From Epichloe hybrida (taxonomy: Eukaryota; Ascomycota; Sordariomycetes; Hypocreales; Clavicipitaceae), in assembly GCA_019022495.1 (NCBI GenBank), contig JAFEKR010000003.1:434001-498000 (forward strand): a DNA stretch of 64,000 nucleotides, read 5' to 3'. The notes under the pieces were generated by a model, which made no database searches, was not told where the DNA came from, and saw only the letters and a program-made list of their open reading frames with translations. Of this stretch, positions 23,281 through 34,346 are shown one piece after another (within the stretch, counting starts at the first letter, position 1; each line of letters starts with the position of its first letter). The position numbers were made by a program, and so were the translations under genes.

Positions 23281-25457
23281 TCACATCTTCTCCAGCTCGT
23301 CGGTAGGAACGGTCTGTACAAATGCATAGCTAAGCCATCGTAGCCAGATCTTGTTCTTCTCGTGCTTGTACTTGTTCTTCTTCTTCTTCTTCTTCTTCTT
23401 GTGCTTCTTGCCTTTGTTGGCATCTACTTCATTGCTCGTCATCTCATCGCACGACTCTTGGTCGTCTTCGAAATCGTCCAATTCATTGATTCTGCTCATG
23501 GTCTCATCATTGGCTTTGCCACGCTGCCCCATGCGGTACGCCAAGTGTAGGTAGTTCCTGATAGTCAGGTCCTTCAGCTTAAAACCCTCGTCTTCAAACG
23601 TGCTATACTCGACTTCGAATTGAAATGTACGTGGTCGAGCAGGGGAGTGTTTTGGCTTTTTGCCGCCGTGATTTCCGTCACGCCACCTCGATCCATCGGC
23701 ATCGTCTCCGCGACCACCATGGTCGTTGTTGATATGCGTGAGATTGGCAAAATACTGCGTGTAGCCCATCAGAGTGAATTGCTGAGGGTAGTATGCAGGG
23801 CCAGGGAGCGAATTTTTTGGAGGATCCGCTGGGATGATCAGGTTTGGGTCTTTGGGCTTGTTCCTTCCCTTCTTCTTCTTCTTCTTCTTCTTCTTCTTCC
23901 TCTTTTCCTTCTCTACATCTATAGATCGTAACTCCATTGAAGTGTAGTCATCGTCATCGTCGTCATTGTAGACAAGGTCTATCCGCGGTGCGCCATCCTC
24001 CGGGGTGTGAGATTTGTCTTCCCAAACCGTCGCGTTTTCAAGCCCAGTCATGTTGTACTCGTAGACTCTCATGGTAGGGAAGTAGTTGGGTACAACGCTA
24101 GGGCTGACCAAGGCAAGTTGATATCGCTCTGCGTATTTGCCTCCAATCTTGCCGAATTTTCCCTTGTTCTTCCTCCCGTGCTTCTTTCTCTCGGCGCTGA
24201 TGGGGTTGTTTTCCTCGTCCTCCATCTCTTCAAGCAATTTGATGGCTGAATTTGGAAGATCTCCCCACAAATCACGCAGCTCCTGTAGGTAGTCCTCTTT
24301 GCTCTGCGCTGAAAAATCACCTTCATTCATCGATCGTCTTTGGACCTCGGGACGGGAAGCGCCGATGCTCAGATCAATCTGCTTGGTGTCGCCAAGCAGG
24401 AAATGATCGATATTCATGTGACCATAGAGTGAAGCTACCACGACATCACGGTATTTTTGCAGCCATAGTGTGTACAGTTGCCAGCAAGTCTCATCCCAAT
24501 TTTGCTTGCTATCGGTTCTTGCCGGCGGTACGTGTCCGATTAGGATGGCCTTGACACCAGTTTGTCGCATAATATCCAATTTCACGCGAAGCCATTCCAT
24601 GTGCTTGTAACCTGGCTCCGATGGCTGCGCACAGCCATCTACGGCAGCATTTCGGTCAAAGAAGTACATGGTGTTGAGACTGAAAACTGCAAGTTTGCCG
24701 GGGATTACATCGACATGGAACCAGCCTCCAAACTGAAACGAATGGCGCTGCTCCTCGGGAATAAAACGACCCCAGATGTCTGCGTATGCCCTAAACCAGC
24801 GATTAGGCCCAGGATGCATGATATTATGTGGAAGAAAGTCATTGTTTCCAAAAGACGGTATGATTGGTATATCGAGCTTCCCGTTGGGTGAGCTAAAGGT
24901 CTTGATCATCTTGTTTGCAACTGCGCGATTACTGTCGAGAACCATTTTATCCGTTCGTGGATGGTCTTCATCACTGTCGTGTCTGGCGGAATCACCCGTC
25001 CACACCACGAAATCGATGGTGTCCTTGACGTTCTCCTTGACCCATTTGAGTGTAGCATCTACAAGAGAGAAGGGGGAGTCGCAGTCCGTCTTCTCGGCGC
25101 CAAACGTGCCAGCCATTCCCTTGCCCCTGTGACAGGCGACGCCATCTTCGGTCGAGGTGTGCGGTTTGTAAAACTCGTCAGGGTGAAAGTCTGCAGACGC
25201 AGTCAGTATTGATTGGGGGTTGAGAATCAATAACGAAAAGAAAAAGAAAAAGTCCTTCAGGGGAGAGGGGGAAAAGAAAGCGAACCTGTAATATGCAGAA
25301 AGCGACCGTGTAACTTGCGCGACTGCAGATCAGCGTGTACTTGTGAGTTGTCCTGCAAGATCTGTTGCTGCGAGTCGGGTAAAATTGGTGATGCAATGAC
25401 GCTACAGCTAAGAGCCAAAGCGGCTTGAAGCTGCAGCCAAGTTGCCAGTCGAGGCAT
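23281..25457 (-). CDS. Endopolyphosphatase, vacuolar (Ppn1 family)
   Basis: This enzyme cleaves long inorganic polyphosphate chains internally, in the vacuole. Two minus-strand exons (25457-25286 and 25190-23281) join over a 95-nt intron to 693 residues, close to yeast Ppn1. An N-terminal hydrophobic stretch (about residues 5-22) ending at ASPILP looks like a signal peptide or signal anchor. The metallophosphatase motifs are in order: DFH at 58-60, GDSARHD near 124-130, GNND near 172, GHVPP near 276 and GHMNID near 316. Two lysine homopolymer blocks, near 491-505 and near 655-667, are coded by CTT runs on the plus strand and sit in the acidic or basic C-terminal region. They could bind polyphosphate and are also candidate sites for lysine polyphosphorylation; both are inference. 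Chain maturation by vacuolar proteases is known for yeast Ppn1. Confidence 0.93.
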
Positions 25458-27421
25458 TGCGGTATACGGGTCCTGAGCACAATGCCAAGTAAGTCAGCCC
25501 AAGCTGGCGCAACAGCGTCGGATGCACCAGAGCAGGCGTGATTTGCTGAGGTCGTCAAGCAAGTAATTATATTTTTCTGGAAGAGCTCAGCCGAGTGAGC
25601 GCGCAGAATGCCCCAGCAAGCCCAGCCTCAGCCCCAGCCCCAGCCTCGAGGATCAACAGGCAGCGACAAAATCGGGGGTGTCCCAGCTCCCAGGGCTCCC
25701 AGCAGTGAGGTCATGCAGGCACATGCCGCTGCAGCAGGATGGGGAAGTGTGAAGAGGGTCGATCTCCCAGTGGTAAATATAGTGGTAGTAGTATTGTGGA
25801 ATGAGCTCGAATGGTGGCAAGCGCGTCGGCAGGTGATGGACGGATGAAGGGTGAAGGATGTGTGACCTTTTGGTTTGACACGGCCAGGGTCTGATTGTTG
25901 GCCAACGAAGCCTATGACGTAGTTAGCGTCCCCTGCCCTCGTCCAGGTGACGGGTTTGTCCGATTGTAGGGTTGATAAGTTGATGAGCTTAATGCTACTT
26001 TTCTGATGACCAGACATCATCAGCGTCGCCGGAGCACTTACTATTGGTACATGTAGTCATGGAACCTCCATTTCGACGGAGACGGACTGACCGATACTCC
26101 CTCCGTACTCCGTATCCGTACACTGGGGAAAAAAAGAAAGAAAACAAAAGGATCATCAGCCAGCCATCGCAGCCATCGCAAGCACGAGCACGGGAGCCAA
26201 CCAGTGGCCGCTGCTCAACCCAGACATGATGCTGCGTGGAGTGATGGGTGAGAATCAAATGATGACGCACCTGACGCAGCTGGCGCGCGCAGCTGGCGGG
26301 CAGACCCGTCGGGCACCTGCAATCTGCAGATCAGCCAATCTCGACCCGTCGCCCTCCACACGTGCGGCAACGACTCGGCCTCACGTCTGGAATCCTCATT
26401 GCCTCATTGCCTCGTTGCCTCGTTGCCTCGAACCCAACACGCATGCGTTGCCCATCTGACTTGCGAGCAGTTTAGCGAGCGCCGAGGGCAAGCAACGAGA
26501 TGTGACTCACTCGTGCAAACAAATCGAGCATCGATCACCTGGGCACTCTTTGGTAACTGCTTGCACGAGTGGACTCGGCGAAATGCAGAGAGATGCAAAG
26601 CTCTCTGGAAGTTGATGCTGCGGTTGCAGCGAGCATCACCGCATCTGGCCTCTGCCGTACACTGCACAAGTAATCGGCCAGCATGCCAGCTATTCGTGCA
26701 CGCACACAAACACACACACACACGCACAAGAGAAGAAAGAAAGGGAGAGGACAACCCCCCAAAGCCAAAAACAGAAACAAATGTATTATGTCGCCACGAT
26801 TACCATGGGAAGCCGTCACAGAGCAAATTTTAAGCGTACGGAAACCCTCAAACGAGTGGCCATGTGTCAGTCTAGCAACGTTGATAGTACCTCTGTAGGC
26901 GACCTTTCTACTCGGAAGAAGGTCTGGCGTCATTTGGAACATGACGCTCGTGTTGAGGACGCTGTTGCGTTGGGAGAGAAGAGGAGAAAGGAAAAATTTG
27001 GGGGTTGGCGCATGTTTTTGATGGAGTTGGTGATGGGGCCCATGTGGTTAGTCAGCTCAGATCTGTACCGAGGACGAAAGAGTTCCTTAGCCCCGCTACC
27101 GGAAGGGGAGGGAGTAAGTAAACGTGGGTGGTTCCGAGAATCAGTAGCTCAGTCGAATTTGATACGATACCCAAGTTTGCACCAAACAAAAAAAAATACA
27201 TCACCGCCGGGTGAAGTCCCGGGTATAAATTGGTATCCCGTCCTGTCCACCCACGTTGGAGCATCCCCATTTGCGCGGGAATGATAGATGGGGAAAAAAA
27301 TATATGCAAAACTATATCAGGGAAACAAATCGCCGTAAAAAAGTCCAGAATCCTCTGCCAACGTCCCAGTCTGTTTATTAATTCATTCGGTTTCGTCTTT
27401 TTTCGGTGCTTGATCAATCCA
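25458..27421. other. Intergenic region, about 2 kb, with minisatellites
   Basis: No supportable gene. The right end of the spacer is the 3' flank of the T-protein gene and the left end is the endopolyphosphatase promoter. It contains TACGGAGTA-like words near 26098-26120, an 8-bp array at 26394-26430 and a CA-rich microsatellite near 26704-26728. Confidence 0.5.
26394..26430. repeat. 8-bp tandem array, GCCTCATT and GCCTCGTT units
   Basis: Nearly five units of 8 bp, alternating A and G at position six. The unit is close to the reverse complement of the TAATGAGG array at 55781-55804. Confidence 0.8.
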
Positions 27422-28756
27422 CTAGGTTTCCTTGTGGTAGCGTGAAGGCACAAAGGGCATCTTGGTCACAACACCCTTTCTCTTGCGTCCACGAACGACA
27501 ATGTCCAGCTCCGTGCCGGCCTTGTGCAGACCATCTTTGACGTAGCCCATGGCAATGTTCTTGCCAAGGGTGGGACTGGGGACACCACTGGTGATCTTGC
27601 CGATGCTCTGTCCGTCCTTCTGAACGTCAGCGCCGTCACGGGCGGGAGCACCGTCAACAACGAAGCCGACACGGCGGCGCTCGACTCCGGCACCACCTTT
27701 GCTCCTGGGTGTCAGCTGGGGAATGATAACCTCGGCGCCGCGGAACCCTCCCGTCTCACGGCGATCCTTGGGAATGACCCAAGCAAGGCCGGCTTCAACA
27801 GGCGTGGTCGTGTCGTCCAGGTCGTTGCCGTACAAGCACATACCGGCCTCGAGACGAAGCGAGTCACGCGCTCCAAGTCCGGCGAGCTGCAAACGCTCAG
27901 CGCCGGCAATCTTTAGCAAGGACTCGACCGCCGGGGCGGTTGTCTCCAGGGCAGGATACAGCTTGCCGTTGAAGGAGATCTCGAAACCATCTTCGCCAGT
28001 ATATCCACCCCGGCTGATCAGGACGGGATGCGTCTTGTTTCCACCGGGAAGCTTGAGGTCGGCGTACACCGCCTTGCCAAAGTAGAGCTTGTCCAGGTTG
28101 ACCTCGCTCGCCAGAGCTTCCTTAAGAATCTCGGTGGCCTGTGGGCCCTGGAGGGCGACCAGACCAGAACGGTCCAGTCTCGTCCACTCGACGCCGGCGC
28201 CGAACCTGCCCAGCTCCTCGTCCAGGTACTTGCAGTCCTTTTCGAAACATGCACCGTTGGTGACGACGTAGTACTCGTCTTCGCCGATGCGGGTAATGAC
28301 GGAGTCGTCAACAATACCACCGGTTCCGGGCCACAAGAAGGTCGTCAGCTTGCTCTGCATGATGCCCTGGCTACCCCAGCCGGAGGGTGTGACCTTCTCG
28401 AGAAACGCGGCGGCATTGGGTCCCTTGAAAATATGCTGGACCATGTGGCTGACGTCGAAAAGCGACGCATGGGTGCGGGTAAAGTGGTGAGAATCGGCAA
28501 GCGACGCATTGGAGTACTGAACGGGCATGCTGTGGCCGGCAAATGGCACCATCTTTCCTCCCCGGGCAATGTGTAGGTCGTATAGAGGCGTCTTTTTGAG
28601 ATGGGAATTGGCCGCGTCGGAGGCATACCGGACGTCGCCGCGCTGCTGGTGAATTGTAGGTGTGGGCATTACCGCGATGGAGGCACTCAAGCGGCTCTTG
28701 GTGAGCGAGGCCTGAACCCGGGGTGCAGCCCGTACGGCGTTTCCAAGACCCTTCAT
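27422..28756 (-). CDS. Aminomethyltransferase, glycine cleavage T protein
   Basis: The T protein of the mitochondrial glycine cleavage system transfers the aminomethyl carbon from the H protein to tetrahydrofolate, releasing ammonia. It is coded by one exon of 444 codons, in line with yeast Gcv1 at about 400 plus a longer presequence. Residues 1-45 are rich in Arg, Ala and Ser and lack acids until near residue 40, a typical matrix-targeting sequence. The GCV_T folate-binding domain follows, with LFDVSHM near 95-105, LVALQGP near 205 and the GYTGEDGFEI motif near 270. The C-terminal barrel domain carries the ASPTLGKNIAMGYV-type signature (here SPTLGKNIAMGYV). No catalytic gap is visible. P, H and L protein genes are not in the window. 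Confidence 0.96.
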   Translation of the reverse strand: MKGLGNAVRAAPRVQASLTKSRLSASIAVMPTPTIHQQRGDVRYASDAANSHLKKTPLYDLHIARGGKMVPFAGHSMPVQYSNASLADSHHFTRTHASLFDVSHMVQHIFKGPNAAAFLEKVTPSGWGSQGIMQSKLTTFLWPGTGGIVDDSVITRIGEDEYYVVTNGACFEKDCKYLDEELGRFGAGVEWTRLDRSGLVALQGPQATEILKEALASEVNLDKLYFGKAVYADLKLPGGNKTHPVLISRGGYTGEDGFEISFNGKLYPALETTAPAVESLLKIAGAERLQLAGLGARDSLRLEAGMCLYGNDLDDTTTPVEAGLAWVIPKDRRETGGFRGAEVIIPQLTPRSKGGAGVERRRVGFVVDGAPARDGADVQKDGQSIGKITSGVPSPTLGKNIAMGYVKDGLHKAGTELDIVVRGRKRKGVVTKMPFVPSRYHKET

Positions 28757-29319
28757 GGTGAGCTCAATTGATTGCGTCTATCGAGAAAAACCCAACCAAG
28801 TCAGAGACTGGGGGAGGGGGTAGGAAGAGAGGAGGTAAAAGAGTCCCGTCCAACTATTAGAAGCAAAGTCGAATTGGAATTCCATGACTGATAGAATGCT
28901 CAATCAAGCAGGAAGGAGCTAATGGTGGGGCTCGGGTAACCACGGACATGGCACTGGGGTCCTCTCTCCGATATCGAAGCGCGCTGCCTCTAATACACCA
29001 GTGGCCGACTTTTACCCCAGACTGACATCGACACGGGGCCCTGAATTGGCTTTTTGCCAATGTATTGAACCAATCTTCGCTACAGTCTTGTATGCAGTGT
29101 ATGAACCGGTACGGATTACGTGGTTTCACACGCATCTGAAGCCCCGAGGGAGAAGAAAACTACAGTCCCTTGATTGGAGTATAGGTGCTTGTTACACATT
29201 TGTATGAAGGGCGTCTAATAATAATGAACGAGCTGAATGTCTCGACGCACAGGTGTGCTATTGATACAACCTCACAACGACAATGACAACAACAACATCC
29301 GTGTGGTCGTGCTATTCGC
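28757..29319. other. Intergenic: T-protein promoter and V-ATPase H 3' flank
   Basis: Both neighbours are on the minus strand. No gene or structured repeat is seen. Confidence 0.5.
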
Positions 29320-30953
29320 CTACTTTTGCTCAAAACTGTACTTGAGCCAACCGCCCAGCGCCCTCAGACTCTCCCATCGCACGTTCTCGTCTTCGCTCTG
29401 CATCAGCTCCATGACTCTGGTCTTGAGCCCAGCTTTCTCCAGCTGATATCGCTTCTCCGGGACCTCCTTGACAAGGCAACCAATATCGTTGCAAGCAATG
29501 GCGAGAACTTGCTTATCGTTTTCCCAAGGCTTCTGCATGATTTCTGCAAGCTTGCGAGGTACCTCCCCATTCTCAAAATCCAGGATCTTTCGGGCATTCT
29601 CGGCCCAGAACGCTTGACTTCGATGGGGCGGGGACCAGCGCAGATGTCCAGAGTTCACTTCGGCAATGTACTCATCAAAGGTTGTCTTGGTCTTGGTGTA
29701 GTCCTCGAGCAAGTCTTTGAGGCTCTGCAAGTCCTCTAGCAGATCAGGGTCTGTCATGTGGCGGCTCGTCAGGTTTTCGAGGTGTGCTGGCAAACGGGCA
29801 AGTACAGCAGTTGGGAGGAGCGAGGTTGGACTCTTGTCGAGTAGATTGTAAAGCGTGGAGAGGATGAGCCTCGTGGTCTTCTCCTTCTGTGATAATCGCA
29901 AGAGATGCGTGTATAGTAAGATGATGTCATACTCGCTGTTCATTCAACTCATCAGCGTGGGGGTGCATCATCCGCCGTCAAGAGGGCAGACTCACTCATT
30001 CAAATCATCACCAACGTCTTCAGCCTCAAAGGTCAGCTGCCAAATGACCAGCAGGACGTGGTACAGCAGCTGCAGACCAACACCCCCGCCCAGAGATCCC
30101 TCAAACCCGTTATTGCGAACAGTAGCATTTCCACTCCACAGACTGGCAGCTGAGTTGGCGCCGTTTCCGATGCCGGCAGCAGTCTGAAGGATCTTGATCA
30201 GAGGCTCGACCGTCTCACTCCTCTGGTTCCAAAACTTCTCTCGGGATGTGCGGCCGAAGAGAAGGGCAGAGTACTCCTGCACGGCGATGTCCTGGAGACC
30301 TGCGTCTGCGCTCTTGGCCAGGCCGGAAAGATATGCGAGCATCACGGGTAAAGCCTGGTCAGTAGCCTTGGACTCATCCCGGGCCAAAGACACGAGGTTT
30401 GTCAGAGCATTGGATGTGAGCAGTGGAATTGGATCCTCGGTCGTGTTGGAGTGTAGCAGTGGTAGAAAATGCTTATACGGGTCGCTGCCCTTGAACAGAG
30501 CTTTCGCCAAGGATGGAACAGCTGTGAATGAAAGACAACAAGTATCAGCCTCTGAGCTTGCTTGTGGGATGTTATAAGAATGCATAAGTGGGCATTCTGC
30601 CGTCAACAAAGCTTTATTGTCGGCAAGTTGACACAAGAGTCTCAATATTGCATACCGTCAAGGAGGTCGGCCAAGAGAACGAGAATGTACTGAACTACAT
30701 TGGCATGTTTGCCGGCAGTTTCCAAAACACTCGCCTTGCCGGAACCGCCAACGAAAAGCAGTCGGTACCCGTCAATGTCCCCCTCAACGACTTCTTTGCG
30801 CTGTTCGGGCTTCTTTGCCTTGTCTACGGCACGGATCCTGGCATATTGCTCTTCGGTCAGCGTGCCGGCTCTGACGGCGCCGTCCCATGGAATTGGTCGT
30901 TGCCGGATGTTGCTCTGGAGAGAAGCTAGGTACGTGGGCGGATCGAGCGACAT
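29320..30953 (-). CDS. V-type proton ATPase subunit H
   Basis: Subunit H (yeast Vma13) sits at the V1-Vo interface, is needed for proton pumping and silences free V1. Three minus-strand exons (30953-30656, 30521-29996, 29935-29320) join in frame to 479 residues, almost the yeast length of 478. The protein is a helical HEAT/armadillo-like solenoid. The C-terminal domain is well conserved, with WAENARKI, the ACNDIGCLV repeat and the VRWESLRALGGWLKY end near 455-475. The second intron acceptor is placed after AACAG so that the frame closes to a DEYDII junction; the nearer GAG acceptor would break the frame. No signal peptide or membrane span is present, as expected for a peripheral subunit. Neighbour at 31899 is divergent. 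Confidence 0.95.
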
Positions 30954-31898
30954 GGTGGCGGCGGCGGCAGCGTCGTAGTCGTCGTCGCGAGGCGACGCCT
31001 ATTGTTGAGCGAAGACGGAGAGGAACAAGAAAGAGGTGCAAGGAGAGAAGACGCGCAGCCGTGGGGTGGGTTTTTTGCGCGCACAGATGGGGGATGATGC
31101 TGATGGAATCGAGAGCTATTGGCCCTTGGATGAGATGAGGTTGCCGCTGATGCAGCCAGCCAGCAAGCAGCAGCAGCCAAGGAGCGTCACAGGTTCGCGG
31201 CCACCCGCTGAACACTCTACAGATTGACACCAATTCGTATCCGGGGATCACCCGCTGCCATGCACGGGCTGGCTGGGTTGGTTGGTTGGTTGGTTGGTTG
31301 GGTGCTGATGAGTTGGCAGGGCGGGTCTCAAGTTCGAATCCCAGGCCAGTCAGTCCCCAGTCAGTCCCCAGTCGGTCCCCAAGTCAGTCCGTAAACCCTG
31401 CCATGTTTTTCACGTGATGCGGACCCGGGTTGAGATGCGAAATGGAGGGGTTGGGCGAAGCATCTGAGTGGGACGAGGTTGGGAGGTTGGGAAACTTGGC
31501 ATCACAAATAAACATCCATCATGCCAGGCGCCCCGAGGCCCTTTTCTTTCCTCTGTTGCAAACTCAATTCCGAGCGTCATTTTTTTAAAGTGCTCTTCCT
31601 AGCCATCTCGTCTCATCTGTCCCATCTCGCCTCACCTCACCTCACCTCATCTCACCCCCACCTTACCTCTCTCTCTTCCCCCACCCGCGACGTTTCAACG
31701 ACTTCGGAAGTCGGAGTTGGGGCCGTGCTCCTCCATCCAGTCTTTTGACAATCCGTCTGGCCGACTTGCCGCATTCCAGACCAGCAAATTGGCCATTGAC
31801 CATTGACCATTGACCATTGACCTGTTCTGGGGAAACCATTGTGTGGCCCGAGACTTGAGACATTGACGCAGTCTGCTCTTGCCGAGCCGGCCAAAACC
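30954..31898. promoter_or_regulatory. Divergent promoter between V-ATPase H and membrane-protein genes
   Basis: The spacer is 945 bp. It contains a GGTT tetranucleotide run at 31276-31301, CAGTCCC repeats at 31346-31390, a CT-rich stretch near 31610-31685 that fits a fungal core promoter and leader, and four tandem CATTGAC units at 31794-31821 close before the membrane-protein start. Confidence 0.5.
31794..31821. repeat. Four tandem copies of CATTGAC
   Basis: A perfect 7-bp array ends about 77 bp before the chosen ATG at 31899, probably in the 5' leader. Confidence 0.9.
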
Positions 31899-33275
31899 AT
31901 GCCGCATCATCACATTCCAATTCCAGCTCCAAGCTCGCCGTCATTACCGTGGGTCATGCAATGGCTGCGATGGCTGGTCTGGGTCTGGGTCGGCGCCACC
32001 GCCACCACCATGGTGGGCGCAACGCCATATCCCAGGGACGACCTTCACGATGTCGGCTCCTCCTTTCTCATGCCACGGAACTGCGCCTCCTACTGCGGTG
32101 CCGACAACCAGTTCTGCTGCGAACAAGGCCAAGCCTGCACAACGCTCGAGGGCAATGTGGCCACGTGCCTGCCCGGCACCTGGGGCGGCTCCTACACGAC
32201 GACCTGGACGGTGACGTACACGAGCATCATCATGACCAACTGGATTCCCGCCCCGACACCAACGCCCGGCGTGGACTGCGTGCCCCAAGCCCCCGAGCAG
32301 GAAGCCTGCGGCCGCATCTGCTGCGCCGGCTGGCAGCAATGCGCCTACAAGACCAACGGCGGCCAGTGCACGCCCCGAGCCGGCTTCCCTGAGCCCAGCG
32401 CCGTCATCGTCACCTCCAACGGGCAGACAACCACGCGATACGCTGCTCCTTACCGCGTCATCGGCACCACCGTCATCGTCGGCAGCGGCCTGCCCTCCTC
32501 GCTGGCCTCCCCGCAGGCCTCCCCGCGGGCCTCCTCGACCGCCGCCGCCGCCAACCCCACCTCCACTAGTGATGGAAACACGATTGGCGCCGATGGGACC
32601 AACAAGGGCGGCACCGGAGGCGGTCTGAGTCCCGGAGCCATCGCCGGCATCGTCATCGGCACCCTGGCCGGTGTCGCTCTCCTCATGCTCCTCTGCTTCT
32701 GCTGCATCGCCCGCGGTATCTGGAACGCCATGTTCGGTGGCAAGAAGAAGGACGAGAAAGTCGTCGTTGAGGAGGAGCGCTACTCTCGTCACGGCAGCCG
32801 CGTGCCCTCGGCATACTCCCGACGGGATCGTCACTCGGGCTGGTTCGGCGGCCGCCCTGCCTCGGCCAGCGATCGTCGTGAGAAGAAGTCGGACGGCAAG
32901 TGGTGGTTGGGCATCGCAGGCGGCGCCGCTACCCTCCTCACCCTGCTCAATCTCAAGAAGAAGGACAAGCCTGCTCGCAAGCCTGGTCCGTCATCGCGGT
33001 ACAGCGACTCATATTACACCTATTCTGATGCCACGGACATGACAAGTAAGTTCCTTCCTTTCAAAAGCCCATCTCCCACACCCCATTCCCCCCATCAACC
33101 CCATCGAATGAAGCGTGCTGACCCAGCACCCTCCCTCTTTCTTTCTTCTCAAGCAGGCAGCTCAAGCTCAGGAGGACGAAGCCACCGCACCGGACGAACC
33201 GGCCGCAGCTACCGTTCTCGAGACTCCCGCGGCGGAGCGTCATACTACTCCCGTGCCCCTTCGCGCCGACCATAG
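31899..33275 (+). CDS. Single-pass membrane protein with cysteine-rich ectodomain
   Basis: I do not recognise a named family. From the ATG at 31899, exons 31899-33045 and 33157-33275 join to 421 residues. A hydrophobic Trp-rich stretch at about 20-36 followed by VGATPYP looks like a signal peptide. An ectodomain follows with clustered cysteines (CASYCGADNQFCCEQGQAC near 61-80 and a second group near 125-160) and a Ser/Thr/Pro-rich stalk. A Gly/Ala/Ile/Leu transmembrane segment lies near 247-268, then a CFCC cluster. The cytoplasmic tail is basic, with lysine blocks and many Ser/Arg/Tyr residues. This topology resembles fungal cell-wall stress sensors and receptor-like proteins, but the resemblance is only in layout. 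The 111-nt intron has GTAAGT, a GCTGAC branch and CAG; because its length is a multiple of three and it has no stop, retention would insert 37 residues. A later Met at 31956 is an alternative start nearer the signal peptide. Confidence 0.75.
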   Translation: MPHHHIPIPAPSSPSLPWVMQWLRWLVWVWVGATATTMVGATPYPRDDLHDVGSSFLMPRNCASYCGADNQFCCEQGQACTTLEGNVATCLPGTWGGSYTTTWTVTYTSIIMTNWIPAPTPTPGVDCVPQAPEQEACGRICCAGWQQCAYKTNGGQCTPRAGFPEPSAVIVTSNGQTTTRYAAPYRVIGTTVIVGSGLPSSLASPQASPRASSTAAAANPTSTSDGNTIGADGTNKGGTGGGLSPGAIAGIVIGTLAGVALLMLLCFCCIARGIWNAMFGGKKKDEKVVVEEERYSRHGSRVPSAYSRRDRHSGWFGGRPASASDRREKKSDGKWWLGIAGGAATLLTLLNLKKKDKPARKPGPSSRYSDSYYTYSDATDMTSKFLPFKSPSPTPHSPHQPHRMKRADPAPSLFLSSQAGSSSSGGRSHRTGRTGRSYRSRDSRGGASYYSRAPSRRP

Positions 33276-34346
33276 AGTGGCTGCTTTTCGACCGAGACGA
33301 CTTCCGTGTACGCTTCATCCTACACTTCGCATCCGACGGCGCATCTCGTCTCTGCTATTGCATGAGTGGGTGCCCAATAAACAGGACTTGGAGATTTACT
33401 TGCATGAAAAGTATCCCAGATCCACATGGCAGGAACATCTAGAGCATATATTAATCTTCTGCCATGTTCATATTTTAATAGATGCTCAAGATGTTCCTGC
33501 CATGTGGATCTGGGATACTTCTCATGCAAGATCTTCCAAGACCTGTTTATTGTTAGCACCCCATGAGCATGTAATGGTTCTCATCTTCTTCTCTTCTTGT
33601 GCATATGCATATACCCATTTGTTCGCCTTTCTTCTTCTTTTTACTGGCTCCGGCGTTGCGGTGGTTGTTGCATTTCGGCATATGGCTGGCCTCCTTTCGA
33701 AAACTCAACTTGAGATATCACTGTTTATACTTTTGACTGGTTTTAAAAAAAAAATTACTCTCCCATTCGGAGGTATGAGAGCATGAGAGTTGGAAAGAAT
33801 GGAATAGAATGAGCTTTCTTCATTCGGAATTTTTCTCGTTCTTCTCAAGAAAATAGGGTCGCTTTGGCAGGTAGCTTGACTGACAGGATGAGATGACGAA
33901 GGCATGGTTAGGTTAGACTTAAGATTCTGGACACGATTAGACGATGGTAATACGAGACTCTAGGGCGCACACCGCCCGCCTTTATGTAATAACGACGAAC
34001 ATTGGCTTTGCATCATTCGTGAGATGTAGCTATATGGTGGGGTTTCAATCGAGTTCGACCTTTTTTCTCTGAACAATTCGTACTCGTTTCCCACTCATTG
34101 GGTCTGACAGGGCAGGTACTGCTTCAGGCTCGCCTCTCGACAAGAAATCCCGTCATCACGGCGGAACAGCGCTGCACACATCTCAAAGCACAACAGGACA
34201 TGCAAGGTTAAATCGTTGCTTTTGAATCAGCTCTTTTGTAGCCCTTTTGCTACGTGACATGCAAATGATTTAACCGTCGCCACTCCAGAGACCCAGAAAC
34301 GCAAAAGAAACAATATGTCCGGTGCCCGATGACCATTTTCCCCTCC
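33276..34346. other. Intergenic region between convergent genes, with hairpin element
   Basis: Apart from the hairpin element at 33376-33551 no gene is seen. The interval holds the facing 3' flanks of the membrane-protein gene and the L9 gene. Confidence 0.5.
33376..33551. mobile_element. Foldback or MITE-like hairpin with about 79-bp arms
   Basis: The segment is nearly one long palindrome. Arms 33376-33454 and 33473-33551 match with about eight mismatches and a small length difference; the core GTATCCCAGATCCACATGG is identical in both. The loop is only about 18 bp. The ends read CAATAAACAGG and its complement, with weaker pairing extending outward through a GGGTGC word on each side. It starts 100 bp after the stop of the membrane-protein gene, so it may be transcribed in its 3' UTR. 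No clear target-site duplication is seen, so origin by transposition is inference. Confidence 0.7.

Noticed and set aside
31327..31346. A GTTCGAATCCC word suggesting a tRNA T arm
   Set aside because: No matching T stem and no acceptor or anticodon arms nearby.
31944..32834. A 296-codon minus-strand frame opposite the cysteine-rich membrane protein
   Set aside because: Gly/Ala/Val-rich antisense shadow; the plus strand has a signal peptide, cysteine pattern and membrane span.
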